Below, in pieces: positions 1 through 7,238 of a stretch of 12,314 nucleotides of DNA. The notes under the pieces were generated by a model. It worked only from the letters and a program-made list of their open reading frames with translations. It did no database searches and was not told the DNA's origin. The position numbers and the translations under genes are program-made. The stretch spans positions 1-12,314 of the forward strand of contig CAJGEA010000033.1 in the NCBI GenBank assembly GCA_904502015.1, given 5' to 3'. How positions within the stretch are numbered: the first letter of the stretch is position 1; each line of letters starts with the position of its first letter. Source of the stretch: an uncultured Clostridia bacterium. GTDB lineage: Bacteria; Bacillota; Clostridia; Oscillospirales; CAG-272.

Positions 1-1281
1 AAGACCCTCGTAGCTTTGTGCGATCTCGGTCGTGCCTCCGCGAAGGGTCAGATCCACCTCGGCGTGCATGCCGTCGTCTGCCGCGCGAATATGGATGCTG
101 CCGTCTGTCACGAGGATGCTTCCGTCGCTGTGCAGACCGTCATCCATGGACGTGACGGTGATCTTACCGCCGCTGATCGTCAGCGTGCCTGCGGCCTTAA
201 GCCCTTTGGCGCTGATCGAGGCCTTGTTACTGTTTCCCTCCATCATGCCGCCTCCGGGACGTCCCATGCCGCCCATGCCGGGGCGATTCGAGGGAATTCC
301 CGGATTCGTCGTTGTATTATTGGAGGAGGATTGTTCCCGCAGCGCAGAGCCGTCGGCATCCTTGGTCTCAATAACGATGGTACCACCGCTGACCGTAAGA
401 TCGGTCGCCGCCGAGAGTCCATCGCCCATGGCGGTGACATAGAGAGCGCCGCCCTGCACCTCGATCTGTCCCTTGCCCTCGGTCTCGGCGTTGGCGGTTT
501 TAATACCGTCTCCTCCTGCCGTGACGTGGATCTCACCACCCGATACGGAAAGGGAGTCGTTCGCGCGTATGCCCGCGCCTACCGACGCGATAATCACCGT
601 TCCTCCTTCGATTTTGAGGTCATCCTTGGTGTTGATGCCCTTGTCGGCGTTGCCCGTGACGCGCAGCGTACCTTCACCGCCGACGGTCAGATCGTCGCAG
701 GCGTACACGCAGGCGTTGGGGTAAATCCCCCCCTCGGCCTGCTGATCGTCGGGCACAAGGTAATCGCTTCCGTCAGCGAGCAGATTGACCGAATCCCTTG
801 TAGTGGTGAGCACAACACGCTTGGGCGCGCTCTTGACGTAAATGGCAGGGCCCAAGGTGGACGTGACCGACACGCCGTTGAGAATCAACTCTACTTTGGC
901 GGTGTCCTGCGTATCTACCACGATTTGCCCATTTGTGAGCGTACCGCTGACGAGATATTGCCCTGCGGCAGTAATGGTCAGAAGCTGTCCGTCAGCGGCC
1001 GCGCCGCCGCCTTCAATATTGATGGCTTCGCCCAAAGTGATCACGGTTTCCCCTGTGGGGGTGTAGTCACCGCCCGTTGGCGTTCCCTCGGTTTCGGGGA
1101 GAGCGGGTATGGTATCGGGGGTAACGCTTTGCTCGGCATCGCCCGTGACTCCCTCGGGGCGCGTGCCGTTGTTCAATCCTGCGTGTGAGCCGTCTGCCTT
1201 GTCACAGCCGGCAAGGCCCACGACGAGCGCGCCGACCAATCCCGCGATGGCGAGGGTTCGGCTGATTCTGTGCATTTTCAT
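1..1281 (-). CDS. Secreted lipoprotein with Cthe_2159-type carbohydrate-binding beta-helix domain (3' partial)
   Basis: The frame stays open from the ATG at 1281 to the window edge, giving 427 residues with the C-terminus missing. Residues 1-26 are a lipoprotein signal: basic start (MKMHR), hydrophobic stretch, lipobox LAGC with Cys26. An acidic and Thr/Pro-rich linker follows to about residue 65. The rest is a series of short Gly-rich beta repeats of the type 'SGGxIxVxxxGDGI', with GGDGIK, GDGLSA, DDGLHSDG and DDGMHAE, typical of the Cthe_2159 family (PF14262/DUF4353), whose founding member is a parallel beta-helix that binds cellulose and pectin-like polysaccharide. A Gly/Met/Pro-rich insert interrupts the repeats. 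AAAGGAG lies 8 bases before the first ATG; a second ATG two codons on is less well spaced. It is probably anchored outside the membrane and binds polysaccharide. The family call is firm; the ligand is unknown. Confidence 0.88.
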   Translation of the reverse strand, partial: MKMHRISRTLAIAGLVGALVVGLAGCDKADGSHAGLNNGTRPEGVTGDAEQSVTPDTIPALPETEGTPTGGDYTPTGETVITLGEAINIEGGGAAADGQLLTITAAGQYLVSGTLTNGQIVVDTQDTAKVELILNGVSVTSTLGPAIYVKSAPKRVVLTTTRDSVNLLADGSDYLVPDDQQAEGGIYPNACVYACDDLTVGGEGTLRVTGNADKGINTKDDLKIEGGTVIIASVGAGIRANDSLSVSGGEIHVTAGGDGIKTANAETEGKGQIEVQGGALYVTAMGDGLSAATDLTVSGGTIVIETKDADGSALREQSSSNNTTTNPGIPSNRPGMGGMGRPGGGMMEGNSNKASISAKGLKAAGTLTISGGKITVTSMDDGLHSDGSILVTDGSIHIRAADDGMHAEVDLTLRGGTTEIAQSYEGL

Positions 1282-1321
1282 ATCGGAAACTCCTTTGCGA
1301 GTTATTATCAATCATGACAAT

Positions 1322-1330
1322 AGTATACCA
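1322..1330 (-). promoter_or_regulatory. Extended -10 promoter for the lipoprotein gene
   Basis: Read on the minus strand this is TGGTATACT, an extended -10 (TG-N-TATACT) about 40 bases upstream of the lipoprotein ATG. No good -35 hexamer sits 17-18 bases upstream, where only a T-rich stretch is present, as is common for extended -10 promoters. It lies in the 143-base divergent gap shared with the methyltransferase gene. I found no convincing promoter for the plus strand there. Confidence 0.5.
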
Positions 1331-1424
1331 CCGCCGTGTGGACAGAAAAAGAACAAAAATGTGAATATTTATGAAAAATACGTGAAAGCGGTGCGAAAAA
1401 CGCCGTGATTCAGAAAGGAATCCT

Positions 1425-2651
1425 ATGAAGCTGACGTTGATTGCCACCTGTATGTTCGGCCTGGAAAAGCTCCTCGGCGAGGAGATCGATGCCCTTGGAC
1501 TCAAGCGGTTGGATACCATGGACGGCCGCGTGACCTTTGAGGGTGAGGAGGCGGATATTCCCCGCGCCAATATCGCCCTGCGCTGTGCCGAACGGATTTT
1601 TATTCGCCTGGGGCAGTTTCCCGCCACTACCTTTACCGAGCTGTTTGACGGCACGAAGTCCCTGCCGTGGGAGGAATGGATCGGGCGCACCGATGCGTTC
1701 CCCGTAAAGGGACACTCCATCAAGTCGGGGCTTACCTCGGTTCCCGATTGCCAGAGTATCGTCAAGAAGGCAGTCGTGGAGAGATTGCACGATGCATATG
1801 GCATCCGCTGGTTTGAGGAAACGGGTGTTAAGTACCAGATTGAGTTTTTCCTGTTCAAGGACGTAGTTTCCCTGATGATCGACACGTCGGGCGTGGCTCT
1901 GCATAAGCGAGGCTACCGCCCCGAGGCGGGCGCGGCCCCCTTGCGGGAAACGCTTGCCGCCGCCATCGCGCTTACCGCACGCCCACGTGAGGATATCCTT
2001 TTCTGGGATCCCTTCTGCGGTTCGGGTACCATTGCCATTGAGGCGGCCATGATCGTCAGCGGGCGTGCCCCCGGTCTGGGTCGCTCGTTTGCTGCCGAGC
2101 AGTTCGCCCGCGTTCCCGCGAATTTGTGGCAGGATGCCCGCGGCGAGGCTGAGGCGCGTATCCGCACCGATTGTAAATTCGAGGTGTACGCCTCGGACAT
2201 TGACGAGGACATTCTGGATATTACCTATGAGAATGCTCTCCGCGCAGGTGTGGAGGAGTACCTGAATATTTTTCAGGCCGACGCCCGCAAGATCCGCCGC
2301 GAGGATCGAAAGGGAACCGTGGTGTGCAATCCGCCCTACGGCGAGCGTATGGGCGAGCGCGAGGAGATTGAACGCCTGTACCAACAGCTCGGCGGCTCGA
2401 TCGGTACGTTCTACCCGTGGCAGGTCTACGTTCTGACCTCCTGCGATCGCTTCGAGCGACTGTACGGTCAGCGCGCCGATAAAGTCAAGAAGCTCTACAA
2501 CGGTATGCTCCCGTGCTACCTCTACGAGTATTTTCGTCCCGCTGAACTTCGTGAAAAGGGAAGAAAATCCGATCAGCACAAGGGGGATTGGCCGCATAAG
2601 CGCGACGGCGGCCGATATGCCGAAAAGGGAAAGAAACCGCCCCGAAAGTAA
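1425..2651 (+). CDS. THUMP-domain class I SAM-dependent RNA methyltransferase (RlmL/YpsC-like)
   Basis: This 408-residue protein fits the YpsC/RlmL-N family of putative 23S rRNA guanine-N2 methyltransferases. The N-terminal 45 residues (TCMFGLEKLLGEEI) and a THUMP region to about residue 155 bind RNA. The Rossmann methyltransferase domain has the SAM-binding motif DPFCGSGT at 195-202, an acidic SAM-ribose motif in ASDID at 256-260 and the catalytic NPPYGER at 302-308, typical of N-methylation of an exocyclic amine. The last ~33 residues are a Lys/Arg-rich tail that probably aids rRNA binding. AAAGGA at 1414-1419 supports the ATG at 1425. No terminator follows. The exact target base (G2445-like or other) cannot be read from the sequence, so no symbol is given. 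Confidence 0.93.
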   Translation: MKLTLIATCMFGLEKLLGEEIDALGLKRLDTMDGRVTFEGEEADIPRANIALRCAERIFIRLGQFPATTFTELFDGTKSLPWEEWIGRTDAFPVKGHSIKSGLTSVPDCQSIVKKAVVERLHDAYGIRWFEETGVKYQIEFFLFKDVVSLMIDTSGVALHKRGYRPEAGAAPLRETLAAAIALTARPREDILFWDPFCGSGTIAIEAAMIVSGRAPGLGRSFAAEQFARVPANLWQDARGEAEARIRTDCKFEVYASDIDEDILDITYENALRAGVEEYLNIFQADARKIRREDRKGTVVCNPPYGERMGEREEIERLYQQLGGSIGTFYPWQVYVLTSCDRFERLYGQRADKVKKLYNGMLPCYLYEYFRPAELREKGRKSDQHKGDWPHKRDGGRYAEKGKKPPRK

Positions 2652-2813
2652 CGCGTCATGATATGGCAAGACATGGCAATTTACCATGAAATGCTTATAC
2701 TGTTTGCATATTGCCCAACAACCAACTTGGGGAATTTGCCCTTCGTTTGATGGGAAATTGAAACGTAATTGTAAATAATGACACCTTTCTTGAACAAAAT
2801 CACAAAAAAACTG

Positions 2814-2842
2814 TTGACAAATTGGTGAATGTGTGGTATATT
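2814..2842 (+). promoter_or_regulatory. Sigma-A type promoter for rsmE
   Basis: There is a consensus -35 TTGACA (2814-2819), a spacer of exactly 17 bases and a -10 TATATT (2837-2842) preceded by TGG, so the -10 is also extended. Transcription should begin near 2849, leaving a leader of about 110 bases before the rsmE start. This is among the best promoter matches in the window. Confidence 0.8.
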
Positions 2843-2866
2843 AAATCCAAATAGCCCTAAAATCGT

Positions 2867-2882
2867 TTGTGAATAGTCACAA
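2867..2882. promoter_or_regulatory. Perfect palindrome TTGTGA-N4-TCACAA, possible operator
   Basis: The two 6-base arms are exact inverted repeats separated by ATAG, starting about 18 bases downstream of the predicted transcription start of rsmE. That position suits a repressor roadblock. The arms resemble those of Rex and CRP/FNR-type sites, but the 4-base spacing matches neither the usual Rex (N6) nor CRP (N6) arrangement, so no regulator is assigned. It could also form a short hairpin in the leader RNA. Confidence 0.4.
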
Positions 2883-2960
2883 CCGTACTGTAAAATTGCC
2901 CAAAAGGCGAGGTATATTTGGTCAAGCCATGTCAAACCGGGGCGAAAGGAGAGGATGCCC

Positions 2961-3722
2961 ATGCCGCGTTTTTTCGTACAACCGTCAGCCATAAGTGGCG
3001 ATACCGTCACGCTCACGGGGGATAACGCGCGCCATGCCGCCTACTCTCTGCGTTTGGCCGTTGGCGATCACGTTACTGTTTGCTGTGACCGTGTGGCCTA
3101 CGAGTGCAAGCTTGTGGCTTTTGACGGCGAGACCGTGGCGGGACGTATCCAATCGTCCGCCCCCGCCGACACCGAGCCTCCCTACGTCGCCCATTTGTAT
3201 CAAGCACTCCCAAAGGGAGACAAGCTGGATACCGTCATTCAGAAGGCGGTGGAGTGCGGCGTTTCCTCGGTCACTCCGTTTGAGAGCAGCCGTTGCATCG
3301 TGCGCTGTAAGCCCGAGGCAGAGGCGCGTAAGACCGAACGGCGCGCCCGTATCGCCGAGGAGGCCGCCAAGCAGTGCGGTCGAGGCATCATTCCCACCGT
3401 GTACCCCACGGTGTCGTTCGCGTCGGCAATGGATTCGGTTGCCTCCTGCGACCTTGTCCTGTTCTGCTACGAGGGCGAGAATACCCGTTCGCTTAAAGCC
3501 ATTCTCACCGAAAATGCTACCCGCTTCTCCAATACGATCGCTGAGGGACGCGCGCCCGAGATCGCCATCGTCGTGGGTAGCGAGGGCGGATTTTCTCCCG
3601 ACGAGGCGGCAGAGGCTGCAGCCCGCGGCTACGCCATGACCAACCTTGGTCGGCGCATTCTCCGCACAGAAACCGCAGCAGGCGTGGTGCTGTCCTGCCT
3701 GATCTACGAGCTTGAATTATAA
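2961..3722 (+). CDS. rsmE: 16S rRNA (uracil-1498-N3)-methyltransferase RsmE
   Basis: RsmE methylates N3 of U1498 in 16S rRNA within the assembled 30S subunit. The 253-residue product has the family start MPRFFV, a PUA-like RNA-binding region (about 1-70) and a SPOUT domain. The SAM-binding knot is seen as VGSEGGFS at 205-212 and LGRRILRTETA at 229-239; the conserved region LPKGDKLDTVIQKAVECGV is at 83-101. An in-frame ATG at 2955 would leave only 3 bases after the AAAGGAG (2945-2951), whereas the ATG at 2961 has 9 and begins at the usual family N-terminus, so 2961 is chosen. The gene has its own promoter. prmA, its common partner in Firmicutes, is not adjacent here. Confidence 0.95.
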   Translation: MPRFFVQPSAISGDTVTLTGDNARHAAYSLRLAVGDHVTVCCDRVAYECKLVAFDGETVAGRIQSSAPADTEPPYVAHLYQALPKGDKLDTVIQKAVECGVSSVTPFESSRCIVRCKPEAEARKTERRARIAEEAAKQCGRGIIPTVYPTVSFASAMDSVASCDLVLFCYEGENTRSLKAILTENATRFSNTIAEGRAPEIAIVVGSEGGFSPDEAAEAAARGYAMTNLGRRILRTETAAGVVLSCLIYELEL

Positions 3723-3740
3723 ACACGCGAGTTTATAATT
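3715..3740 (+). terminator. Perfect 10-bp AT-rich inverted repeat at the rsmE stop, possible weak terminator
   Basis: AATTATAAAC (3715-3724) and GTTTATAATT (3731-3740) are exact inverted repeats around a 6-base loop, and the stop codon of rsmE lies inside the left arm. A T-rich stretch (TTCTTTTTGTTATCCTTTTG) begins a few bases later. The stem is nearly all A-T pairs, so as a terminator it would be weak. It might instead be a protein-binding site upstream of the PucR-type regulator gene. Confidence 0.4.
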
Positions 3741-3797
3741 GATGCATTCTTTTTGTTATCCTTTTGAAGTTTAATAAATAAAGAGAGGTAAACGTTC

Positions 3798-4883
3798 ATG
3801 TCTAACAGACTGTTCCAGAGTGTGATCCATCAGATGAAGGATGCGGTTGACCGCGTGATCGGCGTCATCGACGAAACGGGTGTCATCATCGCATGCTCCG
3901 AATTGGTGAAGATCGGTGAGGTTCGTCAGAACGTCCGCGATGAGCTTGCCTATACGGCGGATATCGTGGTATCGGGCGGCTACACCTATCGCCCCCTGAC
4001 CAACGGTTCTAAGAGAGAGTACATCGTGTTCGTAGAGGGAGAGGATTCCGAGGCGGATAAGACCTCCCGTTTGCTGGTTGTTGCCCTGAGCAACATCAAG
4101 AATCTATACGACGAGAAGTACGATAAGGCATCCTTTATCAAGAATATCATTCTCGATAACATCCTGCCCTCGGATATCTACATCAAGTCCAAGGAGCTGC
4201 ATTTTAACGCCGAGGAATCACGCGTGGTACTGCTCGTGAAGTTCTATGGCAAGACCGATATGATGCCCTTTGAGATGCTGCAAAATATGTTCCCCGACAA
4301 GACACACGATTACGTGATCTCTGTGGGCGAGCATGATATCGTTCTCGTCAAGGAGGTCAAGGCAGGCTCGGAGAACCGCGACATTGAGAAGATCGCTACC
4401 AATATCGTGGATACGCTGTCCTCTGAATTCTACACCAAGGTGTCTGTTGGTGTCTCTACCGTTGTAGAGAACATCAAGGATCTGGCGCGCGCCTATAAGG
4501 AATCCCAGATCGCTCTGGACGTCGGTAAGGTGTTTGAAACCGAAAAGAACGTGGTCAGCTACGAAAACCTCGGCATCGGCCGCCTGATCTACCAGCTTCC
4601 CACCACCCTCTGCGATATGTTCCTGCAGGAGGTGTTCAAGAAGGGTAGCCTGGAGTCGCTGGATCGCGAGACGCTTATGACTATTCAATGCTTCTTTGAG
4701 AATAATCTGAACGTATCCGAAACCTCCCGTAAGCTCTTCGTCCACCGCAATACGCTGGTATACCGCCTGGAGAAGATCCGCAAGCTGACGGGCTTGGATC
4801 TGCGCGAGTTTGAGCATGCCATCACCTTCAAGGTTGCTTTGATGGTTAAGAAGTATCTCAATTCCAAGTCCACCAAATTCTGA
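3798..4883 (+). CDS. PucR/CdaR-family helix-turn-helix transcriptional regulator
   Basis: This 361-residue cytoplasmic regulator has the PucR-type C-terminal DNA-binding domain (about 290-355): FFENNLNVSETSRKLFVHRN followed by TLVYRLEKIRKLTG. The helix-turn-helix is in NVSETSRKLFVHRNTLVYRL. The middle part (about 130-260) contains the CdaR GGDEF-like region, with GVSTVVENIKDLARAYKES near its end. The N-terminal ~110 residues (VIGVIDETGVIIACSE) look like a small ligand-sensing fold similar to sugar-diacid recognition or PAS/GAF-type domains. AGAGAGG is upstream of the ATG. Such proteins usually act on neighbouring catabolic genes or on their own gene, but no catabolic operon is beside it, so the ligand and targets are unknown. 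Confidence 0.88.
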   Translation: MSNRLFQSVIHQMKDAVDRVIGVIDETGVIIACSELVKIGEVRQNVRDELAYTADIVVSGGYTYRPLTNGSKREYIVFVEGEDSEADKTSRLLVVALSNIKNLYDEKYDKASFIKNIILDNILPSDIYIKSKELHFNAEESRVVLLVKFYGKTDMMPFEMLQNMFPDKTHDYVISVGEHDIVLVKEVKAGSENRDIEKIATNIVDTLSSEFYTKVSVGVSTVVENIKDLARAYKESQIALDVGKVFETEKNVVSYENLGIGRLIYQLPTTLCDMFLQEVFKKGSLESLDRETLMTIQCFFENNLNVSETSRKLFVHRNTLVYRLEKIRKLTGLDLREFEHAITFKVALMVKKYLNSKSTKF

Positions 4884-4897
4884 TTCTGACACCTCCG

Positions 4898-4903
4898 TAT
4901 AAT
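4898..4903 (+). promoter_or_regulatory. Possible -10 element upstream of the S41 protease gene
   Basis: A consensus TATAAT lies about 70 bases before the protease ATG in the 88-base gap after the PucR-type gene. No recognisable -35 hexamer or TG extension is found at the proper distance, so this may be chance. Co-transcription with the regulator gene is equally possible, since no terminator separates them. Confidence 0.25.
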
Positions 4904-4971
4904 CGAATAAATACCAAACGGTGCGACATACACTATGGTCATACCCGTGAAACAAGAGGAAACCGAACAGA

Positions 4972-6591
4972 ATGAAACAAATTGCATACCAGATTCGGGG
5001 TCATATCTCATCGGATATGACCCCCGCTATCCGAGCATCGGCCGAGGCCATTGAGGTCGTCTGCCGCGCTGACGTGATCGAGGGAGATCCTCCGTTGATC
5101 ACGCTGGAGCTGGAGGACAGCCACGATACCGACGATGCCCGTTCCTCTGTGGAGGAAACTCTTTCCCGTATCCTGCAAGCCAAAGGGCTGGAGCTGGGCG
5201 AGCGCGCCGATATCCGCCACTATACCACCGCCCCCGATCCCGAAACCTCACATACCGAGAAGAAGATCCGACTTTCGACCGCGATTGGCACGACGATTAC
5301 CGCCGTCCTGCTGGCCATCTTCATCACGTTTTCCCTGACTACCGTGTACCACCGCGTCACCGCGCCCGACGCTACTATTGGCTCGGGACAGGGCGAGGTG
5401 GACGACAGCTACGCCGAGATCAACGTCATTGATCGGCTGTTCCAAGCCCTGTCGGTGTATGATCTGGACGACGAAACCCTCCTTCGCACCGTTATTGACA
5501 GCTACATTGCCGCAACGGGTGACCCGTATGCCTGCTATTATGATGCCGAGGAGTACGCCGAGCTGATCAAGCAGCAGAACGGACAAATGAGCGGCATCGG
5601 CGTGACCGTTGTGAAATGGGAAACAGAGATCGACGGCGTCACGCAAACTGTAATCGCTATTGTTGACGTCTATTCGAACGGCCCTGCTGATCAGGCGGGC
5701 GTTCTGCCCGGTGACCTGATTGTTGCCGTGGGTAAGGGCGAGGACAAGCAGACTGTGGATAGCCTCGGCTTTGAGGCGGCCAAGGATCTGATCCGCGGCG
5801 AAACGGGTACCGAGTGCGCGTTTACCGTGTTGCGTAAATCTGCCGATGGGGCGGTTGCGTACCACGATCTCACCATAACCCGCGCCGAGGTGGTTGCCGA
5901 AACCGTGTTCGGGCATAAATACGCCGCCGATCCTACGGTGGGCATCATCAAGATCACTCGCTTTGACAATACCACAGCCCCCCGCTTCACCGAGGTGGTC
6001 AATAGCCTCGTCGGAGCAGGCTGTACCCATTTCGTCATTGACCTGCGCGATAACCCCGGCGGTATGCTCACCGCCGTTGAGGATATGCTGATCTACTTCC
6101 TTGAGGACGGTGATCTCATGATCTCCACCAAGGACAATACCGGTAAAGAAGAAAAGTCCTACGTGACCACCAAACAAAAGGAAGGAAAGCTGCAGTGCGG
6201 CTCGGGCGAACTCACGGTAGCGGACGTAGGAAAGTACAAGGATCTGAATATCGCCGTGCTGATCAACGGTGAAACCGCCAGCGCGGCCGAGTTGTTCACC
6301 GCCAACGTGCGAGATCATGAGCTGGGCATCGTCGTTGGTACGAAATCCTACGGCAAGGGCTCGATGCAGACCACCTACCCGTTGTCCCGCTTCGGCTTTG
6401 ATGGCGCACTCAAGCTCACCACCCGCTTCTACTATCCCCCCTCGGGTGAGGATTATAACGGTAAGGGCATCACCCCCGAGGCCGAGCTGTTCGTGGAGCT
6501 CAGCGAGGAGGCGAAGGCCTATCCGCTGTCCCTTTTGCCCGACGAGCTGGACAATCAGCTCACCGCCGCTATTTCGGCCCTGAAGCGGTAA
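4972..6591 (+). CDS. Membrane-anchored S41-family C-terminal processing protease with PDZ domain
   Basis: The 539-residue protein is a CtpA/CtpB-type serine protease. Residues 1-100 form an unusual soluble N-terminal region, which should be cytoplasmic; a transmembrane helix follows at about 103-125. Outside the membrane are a helical part (about 145-200), a PDZ domain (about 205-300; NGPADQAGVLPGDLIVAVG is its ligand-binding core) and the S41 catalytic domain. The substrate-binding loop LRDNPGG is at 358-364, the nucleophile is Ser437 in NGETASAAELF and the general base is Lys462 in GTKSYGKGSMQT, so the Ser-Lys dyad is intact. A loose AGAGGA lies 11 bases before the ATG; other nearby starts are out of frame. 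Such enzymes trim exported proteins or take part in signalling. The substrate is unknown. Confidence 0.93.
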   Translation: MKQIAYQIRGHISSDMTPAIRASAEAIEVVCRADVIEGDPPLITLELEDSHDTDDARSSVEETLSRILQAKGLELGERADIRHYTTAPDPETSHTEKKIRLSTAIGTTITAVLLAIFITFSLTTVYHRVTAPDATIGSGQGEVDDSYAEINVIDRLFQALSVYDLDDETLLRTVIDSYIAATGDPYACYYDAEEYAELIKQQNGQMSGIGVTVVKWETEIDGVTQTVIAIVDVYSNGPADQAGVLPGDLIVAVGKGEDKQTVDSLGFEAAKDLIRGETGTECAFTVLRKSADGAVAYHDLTITRAEVVAETVFGHKYAADPTVGIIKITRFDNTTAPRFTEVVNSLVGAGCTHFVIDLRDNPGGMLTAVEDMLIYFLEDGDLMISTKDNTGKEEKSYVTTKQKEGKLQCGSGELTVADVGKYKDLNIAVLINGETASAAELFTANVRDHELGIVVGTKSYGKGSMQTTYPLSRFGFDGALKLTTRFYYPPSGEDYNGKGITPEAELFVELSEEAKAYPLSLLPDELDNQLTAAISALKR

Positions 6592-6638
6592 AAATTTAAA
6601 CCAATCAACAACATCAATCAACCAAAGGAGATAAACCC

Positions 6639-7130
6639 ATGGCAGAGAAACAGTTGTATACAAAACAAGGCTACCAGGAGCTCGTTGATGAGCTCAAGTA
6701 CTTAAAGCTCACCCGCCGCGAGGAGATCAAGGAACAGATCGCCATCGCTCGCGGATTTGGTGACTTGTCCGAGAACGCCGAGTACGACGAGGCAAGAACC
6801 GAGCAGGCAAAGGTGGAGGCACGCATCCTTGAGCTGGAGAGCCTCATTGAGAACGCCGAGGTCATCGACGAGAAGAACATGGACATGCGTACCATCAGCT
6901 TGGGCTCGGTGGTGCATCTGCATGACGAGGACAAGGGCGAGGACGTGACCTATAGCATCGTTGGCTCGAACCAGGCAGACGCCCTTGTGCGCATGATTTC
7001 GGATCAGTCCCCCATCGGTCGTGCTCTTATGGGCCACCGCGCAGGCGACACCGTGACCGTGTCGACCCCCGTTGGCGAGCGTCGCTTCACCATCGTGGAC
7101 GTCAACCGCGCCGGCGTGCATAACGCTTGA
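6639..7130 (+). CDS. greA: Transcription elongation factor GreA
   Basis: GreA enters the secondary channel of RNA polymerase and promotes cleavage of the RNA 3' end in backtracked complexes. The 163-residue length is normal. The N-terminal coiled coil runs over about residues 5-78, with the tip sequence GDLSENAEY at 41-49 carrying the acidic residues Asp42 and Glu45 that place the catalytic magnesium. The C-terminal FKBP-like domain has SPIGRALMGHRAGDTV at 124-139. AAAGGAG (6624-6630) is 8 bases before the ATG. The gap to the S41 protease gene is 47 bases without a terminator, so the two are probably co-transcribed. A strong terminator follows. Confidence 0.97.
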   Translation: MAEKQLYTKQGYQELVDELKYLKLTRREEIKEQIAIARGFGDLSENAEYDEARTEQAKVEARILELESLIENAEVIDEKNMDMRTISLGSVVHLHDEDKGEDVTYSIVGSNQADALVRMISDQSPIGRALMGHRAGDTVTVSTPVGERRFTIVDVNRAGVHNA

Positions 7131-7146
7131 TTACATGATCGGAGTA

Positions 7147-7188
7147 GGGAAGGAGGGACACTGTCCTCCTTCCCCCTCATTTTATTAT
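7147..7188 (+). terminator. Rho-independent terminator after greA
   Basis: GGGAAGGAGG (7147-7156) pairs perfectly with CCTCCTTCCC (7165-7174) around an 8-base loop, with a further AC/GT pairing possible if one G bulges. A T-rich stretch, CATTTTATTATTG, follows. It lies 16 bases after the greA stop. Confidence 0.85.
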
Positions 7189-7238
7189 TGTTGTCTGGGG
7201 AGAGATTCCCATGCCTTCGGAAACGGAAAGGAAATTGT

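Larger units (their letters stand above)
2652..2960 (+). other. AT-rich intergenic region with rsmE promoter and leader
   Basis: This 309-base gap is clearly richer in A+T than the genes around it and I see no credible gene in it. It holds a promoter and a palindrome (listed separately) and a leader of about 110 bases before rsmE. There is a possible weak stem, AATTT(g)CCC at 2733-2741 with GGGAAATT at 2752-2759, but no T tract, so it is not a convincing terminator for the upstream methyltransferase. Imperfect direct repeats lie near both ends (2665-2679 and 2920-2935), and a 9-base exact repeat ATTGCCCAA occurs at 2710 and 2895. Confidence 0.6.

Noticed and set aside
16..1188. Long open plus-strand frame of 390 codons opposite the lipoprotein gene
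   Set aside because: It is the mirror of a gene with a lipobox, a good ribosome site and family repeats. GC-rich codon use leaves few stops on the opposite strand, and the translation has no recognisable domain.
1339..1368. Promoter for the THUMP methyltransferase (TGGACA with GAATAT)
   Set aside because: The -10 matches only about half of the consensus and the spacing is 18; there is nothing else to back it.
1410..2687. Open minus-strand frame of 425 codons opposite the THUMP methyltransferase
   Set aside because: Shadow of a gene with clear SAM and NPPY motifs; no ribosome site or family features of its own.
2867..2882. Assignment of the palindrome as a Rex or CRP site
   Set aside because: The arm sequence is similar, but the arms are separated by 4 bases instead of the usual 6, so a named regulator cannot be supported.
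2670..2933. GACATGGC / GCCATGTC as terminal inverted repeats of a small transposon
   Set aside because: An 8-base match in a 300-base gap is expected by chance, and no target-site duplication or transposase is seen.
2681..3016. Minus-strand frame of 111 codons in the AT-rich gap before rsmE
   Set aside because: It begins inside rsmE, has no ribosome site or similarity I know, and covers the rsmE promoter and palindrome.
5248..6663. Open minus-strand frame of 471 codons opposite the S41 protease
   Set aside because: Antisense of a well supported protease; its composition is that of a complementary-strand translation and it runs into greA.
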